Of a stretch of 64,000 nt of DNA, positions 16,141 through 25,016 are shown piece by piece. The DNA comes from Chitinophagaceae bacterium (GTDB lineage: Bacteria > Bacteroidota > Bacteroidia > Chitinophagales > Chitinophagaceae), in assembly GCA_016786885.1 (NCBI GenBank), contig JAEUVO010000027.1:20406-84405 (forward strand), written 5' to 3'. The stretch's first letter is position 1; each line of letters begins with the position of its first letter. The notes beneath the pieces were generated by a model. The model was not told the origin of the DNA. It worked only from the letters and a program-made list of their open reading frames with translations, and did no database searches. The translations under genes were made by a program, and so were the position numbers.

Positions 16141-16160
16141 ACCCTTCGCCTGAGAAGGGT
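16141..16160 (-). terminator. Terminator after the fatty acid hydroxylase gene
   Basis: ACCCTTC and GAAGGGT pair around a 6-base loop; on the minus strand the sequence continues AATATTTTT. A second weaker hairpin, ATCCCGT/ACGGGAT, lies at 16093-16117. Confidence 0.7.
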
Positions 16161-16165
16161 CATCG

Positions 16166-16834
16166 TCATTTTTTCTTCTCAAACATCAGCTCTTTCACCT
16201 TTTCTTTATCTTCTTTTTCTCTCTTCAGGTCAAACATGGTTCCGAACACATGATCCCACAAAGTGGAACTGACTCCGTATCCGTTATGTTCATTTTTATA
16301 ATGATGCAGGTGGTGATTTCTCCATAATCCCTTCATCCATTTGAATGGCGGGTTCCAGGCATGAATGGCATAATGCATGGTACCATACATCAGGTATCCC
16401 AACAGGAATCCGGGGAAGAACATAAAAGCATAAGAGCCCATGATCAGGTACATCAATCCAAATAATGTAGATGAAATGATAAGACTGGGCACCGGCGGCA
16501 TAAACAGCCTTTGTTTATCTCTCGGATAATGATGATGATTACCGTGCAATGTATATACAAATTTGGTCGCTCCGGGTGTTTTGGGCACCCAATGAAAAAT
16601 ATAGCGGTGGGCTATATACTCAAAGAATGACCAGAAGAACATACCGCCGAAAAATACCAGCAATATGGTGCCGGTACTGTATCCGTATTTAGTGGCAGCC
16701 AGGTAAATAATATAAGTCAGTATCGGGATATACATTCCCCATATCACCAGTGGATGTGCTTTGGTCAGCGCCTCCAAAAAATCATTCTTGAATAAACGAG
16801 CCTGGCCTTTATTATGAATTTTTTCGAATTCCAT
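16166..16834 (-). CDS. Fatty acid hydroxylase / sterol desaturase family membrane protein
   Basis: This 222-residue integral membrane di-iron enzyme carries the histidine clusters HRYIFHW, HGNHHHYPRD, HYAIHAW and NHHLHHYKNEHNGYG, the set expected for fatty acid 2-hydroxylases (Scs7/FA2H-like). Four hydrophobic spans surround them. In sphingolipid-containing Bacteroidota such enzymes are thought to hydroxylate the acyl chain of ceramide-type lipids, which is inference here. It stands between a terminator and the GH9 fusion gene, which ends 75 bases upstream on the same strand. Confidence 0.9.
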   Translation of the reverse strand: MEFEKIHNKGQARLFKNDFLEALTKAHPLVIWGMYIPILTYIIYLAATKYGYSTGTILLVFFGGMFFWSFFEYIAHRYIFHWVPKTPGATKFVYTLHGNHHHYPRDKQRLFMPPVPSLIISSTLFGLMYLIMGSYAFMFFPGFLLGYLMYGTMHYAIHAWNPPFKWMKGLWRNHHLHHYKNEHNGYGVSSTLWDHVFGTMFDLKREKEDKEKVKELMFEKKK

Positions 16835-16908
16835 TGTGCAAAGATAAGGGGGGTAAGTGGTGATTGGGAAATAGTAACCAGGGCTTTTTATAAGCGGGAC
16901 GCCTGATT

Positions 16909-19485
16909 TTAATCAGGTCTTAACAGTTCATCAACCCGCTGAAACTGATAGCCTTTTGCTTTCAGGTATTTAATCAGTTGCGGAAGCTGGTGATAAAATT
17001 TATCTGTCCGCATCGTATCGGTACCTATATGCATTAAAAGAAGGAATCCGTTCAACCCCGTTGGCTTTCCTTTCTCATAATTAATAATCGACTGATAAAT
17101 CTCTTCGCTGCTGCGATAATTTCTATCAGCCGGTGTGGTGTAGTCGGCATGGCTGCGGGTACCGGGAGTATAATTGATGAGCTGCAAACCCATTTCTTTT
17201 GTCCAGCTGGCAATGGAATCATTATACCATTCATAAGGTGGCAGAAACAACTGTACATTTTCTGTTTTTACACCTGTTGCTTCCAATGCAGCCATGTTAT
17301 CAAAAAGATCAGTTTGAAATTGTTTTTTACTCACCAGCAAACTATCCCGGTTGACCCCGTCGCAATACAATAAGTGTTTGTCAGAATGAGGGCCTATATA
17401 ATTTCCTTCTTGTTTCAGTTGCTGAATCATTGGACGAAAAGAAGGGTTACTGCAAAAGTCACCGGTAAAAAAGAAAGAGGCTTTCACTTTTTCCCGCTGC
17501 AATGTTTTGACAATAAAATCCCCTCCATCTGCAAATTCATGCCCGGTAAATACCAATGCAATTTTTTTGCTTGCTGTATCACCTCTTATTATCGCTCCAT
17601 GGTTATAAGAAAAGTTGTTCTTTAATGATTTTCCATAAGTCTCCCCCTTCAGGAGAGATTTAGAGGGAGGGGAGGCATTTTCTTTTGCAGCCAGCAAATA
17701 GATCAATGAAGCAGTGCCATCCATTGTAGGTTCATTAGTACTGTAATCACCATAATCATCATGGTACACAGCCAGGTCGCTTTGAAATTCAGCGTACTCA
17801 TCCGGTTCATATAGTTTGATGCCAATGAGATTATTGTAGATGCTTCCGTAAACCGGGCCATCAACAAGGCCGCCGTCGATCGGGTAATTTTTGATATGTG
17901 TAAACGCTGAATGCGGATCTGCCGGTGTATCGCCCCATGATGGTAAACCATATACCATAGATGTTCCCCATGGATTGCAACCGAACAGCCAGTCAAAATT
18001 GGCTTGTTCCAGTTCATCAAATGTTTTATCGCCTGTCAGTTGTTTATACCAATAACACTGAATAGCAAATGAAGTGGTGAGATTATTACTGCACCAGATA
18101 AAAGGAATGCCGCGATAGAAAGCATTTTGTTTGGCTTTGCTCCAGACGAGCTGAATGCCTTTTTTATAATATCCAATTACTGTATTATAATCTGACTTAA
18201 TTCTTGAGGGGTAGCCAACCCCGCTTTTAAGAAGCTTAGCCGTTTCATAATGTCCAATATTAATAAACGGGTACCATTGGTAATGTTTTGCAGTATCTTG
18301 GCCCAACCAGGGAGTAACAGGCTCTTGCTTTGGCCAAAACATAATTGAATTAAACTGAGCAGCACATTCAATGCTACCACTATTAATATCCATCTGGGCA
18401 ATACTTACCCAGGCCAATTCCATATCATCGGTCCAGTTGTCTTCAGCATATATATATGGTGATTTAACCGAAGCCGTTTGTGTTACACCTCGTTTTTCAT
18501 GACGATAATAGTAAGCAGTTTTGGCTTTATTAAATAATATCTTAGAAAAGCCACTATCATATTTAGAAAAAACCTGATTTCCCAATGCAAACGCACTGGC
18601 AAGTTTTCCCGCTGTTGAACTAGTACCCGTCGTTGCATTCATGAACTTTCCCCTTTGCTGCGGTTCACCACTTACAAAATAAACCGGCCGTTCATATCCT
18701 CTTCCGTAAAAAGTATCCTGTCCCGGTAAGCGCATACCCATATGGTCCCTGTCATCCGCTATCTGGTTAAACATCCAATTATCCTTCGGGTGCATTTTCA
18801 ATAACCAGTCAAGTCCCCACTTCGCTTCATCCAGCACATCAGCCATGCCGTTCTTTCCGTCCAAACCGTTGGCTTGTTTTTCATCGGTGAACACCTGGGG
18901 GAAATCACGGTAAGCCATCAGCAAATGATAGGTGGCATTGGCCGAAGTTGCTGAGTACTGTAAATAATCCGATGCGTCATGCCAGCCGCCCACCACATCT
19001 ATTCTTGTACTGTCTTCAATACCGGCTTTTTCGCCATACAGTACATAACCATCATGGGTATGACAACTGTCTTTTAAAAAAGGATTGAACCCGGTTCTTT
19101 GCTGGCGCATATAGCGCAAACAAAAATCAGCAGCCCCTTTGTACACATCTTCACCTATTTCAAATTCAGGAGATTTAACTCCTCCCGCCTGCAGATAATA
19201 ATGCCCAGGTTTTTTGAAAGAAGAAAAATTCAACCGGTATGTTTGTTTAAAAGGTCCATATACCCCAAAGGCTTTTCCCGCCTTCCCTGTTGCCACTATT
19301 TTCTTTGAAGCCGAATTAACCAACTCCCAATTAACCAATGCCTTTTCTTCTTTACTGCACCAAACAGCAACCTTCACGCCATTCGGAGCATAACCCAACT
19401 GGTTAATACGGATCCAACTTTGTGGTTGCTGAGCAAAAGAGATAACAGGCAGCAGCAGTAGTAGTAAAGACCATTTTTTCATCAC
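16909..19485 (-). CDS. Secreted GH9 glycoside hydrolase fused to a polysaccharide deacetylase-like domain
   Basis: After a signal peptide (1-18) comes an Ig-like cellulase N-terminal domain (IRINQLGYAPNG, about 22-105) and a GH9 (alpha/alpha)6 barrel to about 605. GH9 residues visible are WHDASDY with Asp170/Asp173 at the catalytic-base site (DASD rather than the usual DAGD) and NEPTMDG with Glu585 at the acid site. A linker leads to a NodB-type domain (about 640-858) with ASFFFTGDF and the metal motif HSDKH (His700, His704). Its first motif reads EFADGG (Ala652-Asp653) where active enzymes have TFDDG, so the general base Asp is missing. Likely substrates are amino-sugar or acetylated glycans. 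Confidence 0.9.
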   Translation of the reverse strand: MMKKWSLLLLLLPVISFAQQPQSWIRINQLGYAPNGVKVAVWCSKEEKALVNWELVNSASKKIVATGKAGKAFGVYGPFKQTYRLNFSSFKKPGHYYLQAGGVKSPEFEIGEDVYKGAADFCLRYMRQQRTGFNPFLKDSCHTHDGYVLYGEKAGIEDSTRIDVVGGWHDASDYLQYSATSANATYHLLMAYRDFPQVFTDEKQANGLDGKNGMADVLDEAKWGLDWLLKMHPKDNWMFNQIADDRDHMGMRLPGQDTFYGRGYERPVYFVSGEPQQRGKFMNATTGTSSTAGKLASAFALGNQVFSKYDSGFSKILFNKAKTAYYYRHEKRGVTQTASVKSPYIYAEDNWTDDMELAWVSIAQMDINSGSIECAAQFNSIMFWPKQEPVTPWLGQDTAKHYQWYPFINIGHYETAKLLKSGVGYPSRIKSDYNTVIGYYKKGIQLVWSKAKQNAFYRGIPFIWCSNNLTTSFAIQCYWYKQLTGDKTFDELEQANFDWLFGCNPWGTSMVYGLPSWGDTPADPHSAFTHIKNYPIDGGLVDGPVYGSIYNNLIGIKLYEPDEYAEFQSDLAVYHDDYGDYSTNEPTMDGTASLIYLLAAKENASPPSKSLLKGETYGKSLKNNFSYNHGAIIRGDTASKKIALVFTGHEFADGGDFIVKTLQREKVKASFFFTGDFCSNPSFRPMIQQLKQEGNYIGPHSDKHLLYCDGVNRDSLLVSKKQFQTDLFDNMAALEATGVKTENVQLFLPPYEWYNDSIASWTKEMGLQLINYTPGTRSHADYTTPADRNYRSSEEIYQSIINYEKGKPTGLNGFLLLMHIGTDTMRTDKFYHQLPQLIKYLKAKGYQFQRVDELLRPD

Positions 19486-19535
19486 TCCAATTTACAAACA
19501 ACCTCGCTAACTTAGCGGCCAATAATACCACTTAG

Positions 19536-20540
19536 ATGAAATTAGTAACCTACCTGAAAGAAGAAAGAGAGCAATTGGGAATACTTATCAACGATATTAT
19601 ATATGATATGGAAGTGCTGCACCCCGATCTGCCCAACAGCATGAACCTGTTGCTGAACTATTGGGAAGAATATTTTCCTGTGGCACAGGCCGGTGAATTG
19701 ATGCTGAGAGAAGGGACCAGGACAAGTAGTAAAGGCGTCTCACTCAAAGATGTTCAATTATTGGCTCCTGTTCCGTTTCCTACCAGTTGCCGTGACGGCT
19801 ATGCTTTTCGCCAGCATGTGGCAGCAGCAAGAAGAAACCGCAAAGTAGATATGATTCCGGAGTTTGACCAGTACCCGATCTTTTATTTTACCAATCACCA
19901 CAGCATACAGGGCCCCGGTGATATCCGTTGCATGCCGGATCATTTTGAAAAACTGGATTTTGAGCTGGAGGCAGCTATCGTTATCTGCAAACATGGAAGA
20001 AACATAAAAGCAGCCGAAGCAGATGAATATATCGGGGGGCTGATGATCATGAATGACATGAGTGCAAGAAGATTGCAGATGGAAGAAATGCTGCTTAACC
20101 TAGGCCCTGCCAAAGGGAAAGATTTCTCTACTGTAATCGGGCCGTGGTTAGTGACACTGGATGAACTGGCCCCGTTGGAAATTCCCGCCAAAGAAAACCA
20201 TACCGGCAAAAGCTGGAACCTCCGGATGCAATGTTGGGTGAATGGCAAACAGGTGAGTGATGGCAACGTGGGTGACATGGACTGGACCTTTGCCGAGATC
20301 ATTGAAAGGGCTTCTTATGGCGTAGACCTTTATCCCGGTGATGTGATCGGCAGTGGCACCGTAGGCACTGGTTGTTTTCTTGAACTTAACGGAACAGGCA
20401 AACTGAACGATCCAAACTATGCCGAACAATGGCTTCAGCCAAATGATGTAGTGGAAATGGAAATTGATGGCTTAGGAAAATTAAGCAATACCATTATGGC
20501 AGAAGAAAGCGATTGGAGTATTTTGAAGTTAAAGAAATAG
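19536..20540 (+). CDS. Fumarylacetoacetate hydrolase family protein
   Basis: The FAH fold is recognised from YAFRQHVAAARRNR, FDFELEAAIV-type metal ligands (KLDFELEAAIVICK), MIMNDMSARRLQ, KGKDFSTVIGPWLVT and PGDVIGSGTVGTGC. These contain the acidic metal ligands and the catalytic elements of the family. With 334 residues it is close to bacterial FahA-type hydrolases that end tyrosine or homogentisate breakdown by cleaving fumarylacetoacetate. The flavin reductase-like gene downstream is a frequent neighbour of such genes in Bacteroidota, but homogentisate dioxygenase is absent here, so the exact substrate is uncertain. Confidence 0.88.
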   Translation: MKLVTYLKEEREQLGILINDIIYDMEVLHPDLPNSMNLLLNYWEEYFPVAQAGELMLREGTRTSSKGVSLKDVQLLAPVPFPTSCRDGYAFRQHVAAARRNRKVDMIPEFDQYPIFYFTNHHSIQGPGDIRCMPDHFEKLDFELEAAIVICKHGRNIKAAEADEYIGGLMIMNDMSARRLQMEEMLLNLGPAKGKDFSTVIGPWLVTLDELAPLEIPAKENHTGKSWNLRMQCWVNGKQVSDGNVGDMDWTFAEIIERASYGVDLYPGDVIGSGTVGTGCFLELNGTGKLNDPNYAEQWLQPNDVVEMEIDGLGKLSNTIMAEESDWSILKLKK

Positions 20541-20622
20541 AACGCCGATCATTATGATTCTCACGATTAACGCAGTGAAATCATAACGTATCAAAATCAT
20601 CATCAAAATCTGCGTTCATTTT
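20541..20622. repeat. Imperfect inverted-repeat intergenic element
   Basis: The 82 bases between two genes contain AACGCAG (20569-20575) and its complement CTGCGTT (20610-20616), with ATCATAA/ATCAAAATCATCATC motifs between. The composition resembles small palindromic intergenic elements seen in many Bacteroidota genomes, but only one copy is in the window so repetition cannot be shown. Confidence 0.35.
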
Positions 20623-21504
20623 ATGATCATTGATTTAAAAGATTTAAAACCGGCTGAAAAGCAATATTACCTGCAGCATGTTGTTGCACCAAGACCTATT
20701 TGTTTTGCCTCCACAATAGATAAAGCGGGCCATGTAAATCTCAGCCCCTTCAGCTTCTTTAATCTTTTTTCTTCTAATCCTCCTGTTGTAGTATTCTCAC
20801 CTTCGAGGAGAGTAAGAGATAATACAACAAAACATACACTGGAAAATGTACTGGAGGTGCCGGAGGTGGTGATCAATATTGTAACCTATGATATGGTACA
20901 GCAGACCTCGCTGGCCAGTTGTGAGTTTCCTAAAGAGGTTAACGAGTTTACAAAAGCAGGTTTTACAGAAGAACCTGCCACCCTGGTAAAACCTCCCATG
21001 GTCAAGGAAAGTAAAGTGAAAATGGAATGTAAAGTTGTTGAAGTAAAATCATTGGGAAATGAAGGTGGCGCAGGCAACCTGGTCATTTGCGAAGTATTGC
21101 GTATGCATATTGACGACTCCCTGGTTGACGAAAACAGGAAACTAGATCAGCGAAAGATCAATCATGTGGCCCGGCTTGGCGGAGATTGGTATTGTGTGGT
21201 CAATGAACATAATTTGTTCCAGGTAGAAAAGCCTAATGTTCAATTAGGAATTGGTATTGATGCACTACCGGCTTCTATCCGAAACAGTAAGATCTTATCC
21301 GGGAACAATCTTGGCCAGCTGGCCAATGTGCATGATATGCCAGTCGTAGAACCTTCTTTTGACGATAACCACCTGAAGCAGATTATCCAGTATTACAGTA
21401 TTAATCCTGATGAAATGGAGAAAGAAATTCATTCTTATGCTAAAAAATTATTGAATGAATGCAAAGTAAAAGAGGCCTGGCAGGTATTGCTTGCCACTTC
21501 CTAA
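20623..21504 (+). CDS. Flavin reductase domain protein (DIM6/NTAB family)
   Basis: The FMN-binding split-barrel is recognised from QHVVAPRPICFASTI, NLSPFSFFNLFSSNPP, VVVFSPSRR, DNTTKHTLENV and VINIVTYDMVQQTSLASCEFPK. The family supplies reduced FMN to oxygenases or acts as a small reductase. At 293 residues it carries about 90 extra C-terminal residues (after VARLGGDWYCVV) that are mainly helical and typical of Bacteroidota homologues. It lies 82 bases after the FAH-family gene and may be cotranscribed, pointing to an aromatic-compound pathway (inference). Confidence 0.88.
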   Translation: MIIDLKDLKPAEKQYYLQHVVAPRPICFASTIDKAGHVNLSPFSFFNLFSSNPPVVVFSPSRRVRDNTTKHTLENVLEVPEVVINIVTYDMVQQTSLASCEFPKEVNEFTKAGFTEEPATLVKPPMVKESKVKMECKVVEVKSLGNEGGAGNLVICEVLRMHIDDSLVDENRKLDQRKINHVARLGGDWYCVVNEHNLFQVEKPNVQLGIGIDALPASIRNSKILSGNNLGQLANVHDMPVVEPSFDDNHLKQIIQYYSINPDEMEKEIHSYAKKLLNECKVKEAWQVLLATS

Positions 21505-21573
21505 CCACTTATACTGTTTATAATATCAGGATAGTTTTCTATCTTTAAAGAGGCCCGAAAAGTATACATACTT

Positions 21574-22467
21574 ATGCAGAGAGCCCTCCTTTCATACTTG
21601 TTACTTATCTCCCTGGTCACCCTCTCACTTTTTTCATGTGTGCCGAAGAAAGGGGTAACAAATGCCAAAAAGGATCTTACGGGAATCAACAACCAGTTAC
21701 AACAGCAGACAGTCACTTTAAAAGATCTTGAAGCCCAGCGGAAGAAAAAAGAGCAGCAAAATGAAATAGATGATACGGCCAATGCCCGCATCAAAAAATT
21801 TATTGAAAAGACAAACAAAGAGATCGATACCCTTATTAACAAAAATACCATTGTAATCGGTGAAACAGTAGTAGAAAAAGCAGATTGGGACCGGCTCAAA
21901 AGAACCTTGTCATTTTCCCGCAAGGCTTCAAAGAATATCAATGACAGAATATTATTATTATCTGATCTTATCAACCGTAATATGGTGGTAAGAATTGACC
22001 AGGATGTAGTATTTGAACCCGGCAAATATGATATTTCTCCTGAAGTTGCCTCTGCTATCGGAAAGCTTTTTGAGCCTGCCTCCAAAGAAATAGACCTGTT
22101 TATCAAAAAATACCCCAACTTTCCTCTCTCTCTGGTCATTACAGCAAAGGGATATTCTGATGCCACATCAATAGCTGAAGGCTCACAGTTATATAAAGAA
22201 TTAAAAGACCGTTTAAAACTGCAAACAGATAACCCGAATGCAAAGGAACTGAATAAAGAACTTTCTGTAGCCCGTGCACAAGCGGTGATCGACCTTTTTA
22301 AATCCTATACTGTTAACCGTGGAAGTGATGGCGGTAATATCAGAAATATACTGTACCTGCATGAAGGCAAAGGAGAATCTCTGCCTGATCCTAAAGTGAA
22401 AGATTATCGTGTAGAGGATGCCCGGAGAAGAGTGGTATTGCTTTTCTGGAGTGTTTTTCCTGAATAA
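21574..22467 (+). CDS. Lipoprotein with coiled coil and OmpA-like C-terminus
   Basis: A lipoprotein signal ends at LFSC (Cys22). A charged helical segment follows (about 30-95, DLEAQRKKKEQQNEIDD), probably a coiled coil, then an OmpA-like domain: FEPGKYDISPE, VITAKGYSDATS with the Asp expected to touch peptidoglycan, ELSVARAQAVIDLF with the paired Arg, and DARRRVVLLF. The domain has a longer loop between the two halves than usual. The role would be to link outer membrane and cell wall. It converges on the DUF4197 block; four bases separate the two stops. Confidence 0.75.
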   Translation: MQRALLSYLLLISLVTLSLFSCVPKKGVTNAKKDLTGINNQLQQQTVTLKDLEAQRKKKEQQNEIDDTANARIKKFIEKTNKEIDTLINKNTIVIGETVVEKADWDRLKRTLSFSRKASKNINDRILLLSDLINRNMVVRIDQDVVFEPGKYDISPEVASAIGKLFEPASKEIDLFIKKYPNFPLSLVITAKGYSDATSIAEGSQLYKELKDRLKLQTDNPNAKELNKELSVARAQAVIDLFKSYTVNRGSDGGNIRNILYLHEGKGESLPDPKVKDYRVEDARRRVVLLFWSVFPE

Positions 22468-22471
22468 GATC

Positions 22472-23185
22472 TTATTGCCCAAATACTTTCTTCAAAATAT
22501 CGGTTGTTCTTGCTACCGGGTTTGCCCTGATATTCGCTTCTTCTTTTGCCACCTGGTCAAATAATGCATCCACTGCTTTATTCACTACATAAGAAGTTAA
22601 ATCAGGATCTACTTTTTTAAACGTAGTCGGAAGTTTGTTATATGTAGTTATAATATCAGTGTAGTATTTCGTTGCATCAGTTTTGTCCAGTGATGTTTTT
22701 ACAGAAGGAGTAAAAGCAGCTACCAGTTTTTGTTGAGTTTTTTCCTTAAAATAATTAGTGGCTGCATCTTTAGGCCCCTTAATAATACTCAGCGCATCTT
22801 TTAATGTCATTTCTTTTATCGCATCCACGAATATAGACTTGGCAAACCCTACTGCATCTTCAGCTCCCCTGTTTATTGCCAGGATCGCTTTGTCCACCTG
22901 GTTCCCCATGCCAAGATTACGCAATGTGCTTTCCACTTTTTTGGCATCGGGTGGTAATAACATTTTGTAAAATTCACTTCCAAAAAAACCATCTGTTTTG
23001 TTCAGGTTCAGCACAGCGGTTGTTACTCCTTGTGTTAGCGCCTCTTTAATTCCTTGCCCTGCTTCATTTTCAGAAATACCTGAACCGGGCTTTTTAGTTA
23101 ATACATCTTTCAATTTTATTTGTGCAGAAGAATCAGCCGGAAGAAGTAAGAAGCCTGTTGCAATAAAGACAAGTAGTGTTTTCAT
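22472..23185 (-). CDS. DUF4197 secreted protein, copy 2
   Basis: A cleavable signal peptide (about 1-21, ending SSAQ) precedes a helical DUF4197 domain: GQGIKEALTQGVTTAVLNLNK, DGFFGSEFYKMLLPPDAKKVE, AAEDAVGF-type segment, DALSIIKGPKDAATNYFKE and LTSYVVNKAVDALFDQVAKEE, ending VARTTDILKKVFG. It is closely related to the gene just upstream at 23286. A hairpin (23216-23242) and then a TATTTTTG box lie between the two, so this copy probably has its own promoter. DUF4197 has no known function; it is found in many Proteobacteria and Bacteroidota. Confidence 0.87.
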   Translation of the reverse strand: MKTLLVFIATGFLLLPADSSAQIKLKDVLTKKPGSGISENEAGQGIKEALTQGVTTAVLNLNKTDGFFGSEFYKMLLPPDAKKVESTLRNLGMGNQVDKAILAINRGAEDAVGFAKSIFVDAIKEMTLKDALSIIKGPKDAATNYFKEKTQQKLVAAFTPSVKTSLDKTDATKYYTDIITTYNKLPTTFKKVDPDLTSYVVNKAVDALFDQVAKEEANIRANPVARTTDILKKVFGQ

Positions 23186-23206
23186 TTGTAGTGATTAAAT
23201 ATGAAT

Positions 23207-23214
23207 CAAAAATA
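23207..23214 (-). promoter_or_regulatory. Bacteroidota -7 box for DUF4197 copy 2
   Basis: TATTTTTG on the minus strand matches TAnnTTTG, sits just after a terminator-like hairpin and 21 bases before the ATG at 23185. Confidence 0.5.
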
Positions 23215-23215
23215 A

Positions 23216-23242
23216 CAGCCTTTATGCAATGCAAAAAGGCTG
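23216..23242 (-). terminator. Hairpin between the two DUF4197 genes
   Basis: CAGCCTTT and AAAGGCTG pair perfectly over 8 bases with an 11-base loop. On the minus strand it is followed by TTATTTTTG, a weak T-tract, so it may stop or reduce read-through. Confidence 0.6.
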
Positions 23243-23285
23243 CCGGCTATTTTGACGTTATTTTAAGGTTTCCCTTGTAGTAAAA

Positions 23286-23981
23286 TTAAATTCCGCCAAA
23301 TACTTTACGCAGTATCTCTGTGGTTCTTGCTACGGGATTTTCCCGGATATTAGCTTCTTCCTTTGCAATCTGATCAAATAGTGCATCGGTTGCTTTTTCT
23401 ACAACAAAGCCGGGCAGATCCGGGTTTATCTTTTTTATCGTTGTGGGGAAGTTATTATAGGTATTAACGATATCTCCATAATACTTTGTAGCATTTACTT
23501 TATCCAAAGAAGTTTTTACAGATGGTAAAAAAGCTGCCAGCAAAGCATTCCTTGTTTTATCCTTAAAATAATTAGTGGCTGCATCTTTCGGCCCTCTGAC
23601 AATATTGATTGCATCCATTAATGTCATATCCTTAATAGCATCCACAAAAATGGGTTTTGCATAACCCACCGCATCCTCTGCTGCCCTGTTGATAGAAAGT
23701 ATGGCCTTATCCACCATTTTACCCATACCCAGATCCCTTAATGTATTTTCAATTTTCACGGCATCAGGTGGCAATAATACTTTGTAAAACTGGCTGCCGA
23801 AAAATCCATCTGTTTTATTGAGGTTTAATACTGCTTTTACCAGCCCCTGGCCAAGCGCTTCCTTAATCCCTTGCCCTGCTTCCGCTTCTGTTACACCACC
23901 GGTGCCGGTTGGCAATTTAGAAATTACATCACAACCAGTCAAAGCAACTGCTAATACGACTACTGCAACGATTTTTTTCAT
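23286..23981 (-). CDS. DUF4197 lipoprotein, copy 1
   Basis: The start was placed at 23981 (MKKIVAVVVLAVALTGC), giving a lipoprotein signal with Cys17; a longer frame would overlap the HTH gene upstream. The mature part repeats copy 2 almost segment for segment: GQGIKEALGQGLVKAVLNLNK, DGFFGSQFYKVLLPPDAVK, NIVRGPKDAATNYFKDK, and PGFVVEKATDALFDQIAKEE ending VARTTEILRKVFG. One copy is thus lipid-anchored and the other secreted. It begins 31 bases after the HTH-regulator pair on the same strand, so it may be part of their transcript. Confidence 0.87.
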   Translation of the reverse strand: MKKIVAVVVLAVALTGCDVISKLPTGTGGVTEAEAGQGIKEALGQGLVKAVLNLNKTDGFFGSQFYKVLLPPDAVKIENTLRDLGMGKMVDKAILSINRAAEDAVGYAKPIFVDAIKDMTLMDAINIVRGPKDAATNYFKDKTRNALLAAFLPSVKTSLDKVNATKYYGDIVNTYNNFPTTIKKINPDLPGFVVEKATDALFDQIAKEEANIRENPVARTTEILRKVFGGI

Positions 23982-24012
23982 GATTTCATGTTTTGGATTA
24001 AAAGATACCTGT

Positions 24013-25014
24013 TTATGCTTTGAGGCTTTCTTTCCTGTTATTGATCCTGTCACGGATAATTCTAAAAAATTTTGATCTTTCTTTTTCGCTTACTTCGCTT
24101 ATAAGAGTAGATCGCCTCATTTGATTTTGTACATGTTGATACATGTTTTCATTAAAGCCGGGATCTCTTGTAAGCATAAAATTAATGGTTGAGTGTGAGA
24201 CGTATGATAATTTTGTACCGTCAAGCTCTACCAGCATATTATTATCCCCCATCAGTACTTCGTTGAAATACATTTTAAACTCTCCAATGCGTTTTTGAAG
24301 CGGATCGCCATAATTGAATTTATAACCTAAGGATGCCTGTTTTTCCAGGTGATCCCATACTTTTCCAATAGCATCATATAACCGATATACATCTTCATCA
24401 GATTCAAATACCTGCCCGTCACGATAAAATTCTATCTGTCTGAAGAACATATTCATGGTTTCCATATTCCAGACTTCGACACTCGGTATCTGGTTGTACA
24501 GGTCCAGTACTTTTTTTTCCAGCTCAAATAATTCAACCGGATGATCAGCATACCTGAATTTCTTTCTTTCAAATTCGGGAAAGTGAAAATAGGTTTTCAG
24601 GTAAAAGAACCATTTAAACGATGCCGTTTCTTGCAAATGATACTGGTGAAAGATCGGAAGGTCTTTGCACATGTAATAAAAGGTCTTCTCTTTAAAACTA
24701 TTGATATATGCAAGGTTATGCATCATACTGGTAACAAATTCCTCAAACCGGAATGTTTTCTTATCAAGATATTGTCCCTGGAAAACGATGCCGCCTGATT
24801 GTAGCCCCAGTAATTGGTCTACTGATATTTTGTAGTGAGTACAAAGAATTTGTAATTCATCAAGAGATATTGTTTTTTCTCCTCTCATACGCCGATAAGC
24901 ACTGTCTGCACTTATGTCCAGCAGCTTTGCAATTTCATCCGCTGCAGAAAGGTTTTCGCCAATCTTGTTTTTAATAGCTTTAAAAAGCAGTTGCTGAAGT
25001 TCGCCGGTTGTCAT
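24013..25014 (-). CDS. HTH regulator with large helical C-terminal domain, copy B
   Basis: The 333-residue protein has an N-terminal helix-turn-helix of the XRE/BetR kind (AADEIAKLLDISADSAYRRMRGE, about 22-46, then LDELQILCTHYKISVDQLL). The remaining 260 residues are largely helical with segments shared with copy A: YMCKDLPIFHQYHL, FKWFFYLKTYFHFPEF, VEVWNMETMNMFFRQIEFYRDG and IRRSTLIS-like RRSTLISEVSEKERSKFF. The C-terminal domain probably senses or dimerises. It starts two bases after copy A, so the two are translationally linked. No target is known; the adjacent DUF4197 genes are candidates. Confidence 0.85.
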   Translation of the reverse strand: MTTGELQQLLFKAIKNKIGENLSAADEIAKLLDISADSAYRRMRGEKTISLDELQILCTHYKISVDQLLGLQSGGIVFQGQYLDKKTFRFEEFVTSMMHNLAYINSFKEKTFYYMCKDLPIFHQYHLQETASFKWFFYLKTYFHFPEFERKKFRYADHPVELFELEKKVLDLYNQIPSVEVWNMETMNMFFRQIEFYRDGQVFESDEDVYRLYDAIGKVWDHLEKQASLGYKFNYGDPLQKRIGEFKMYFNEVLMGDNNMLVELDGTKLSYVSHSTINFMLTRDPGFNENMYQHVQNQMRRSTLISEVSEKERSKFFRIIRDRINNRKESLKA

Positions 25015-25016
25015 AA

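Noticed and set aside
21501..22166. Long minus-strand open frame opposite the OmpA-like lipoprotein
   Set aside because: The plus-strand product has a lipobox and OmpA-like motifs; the opposite frame has low-complexity Ser/Phe/Arg content.
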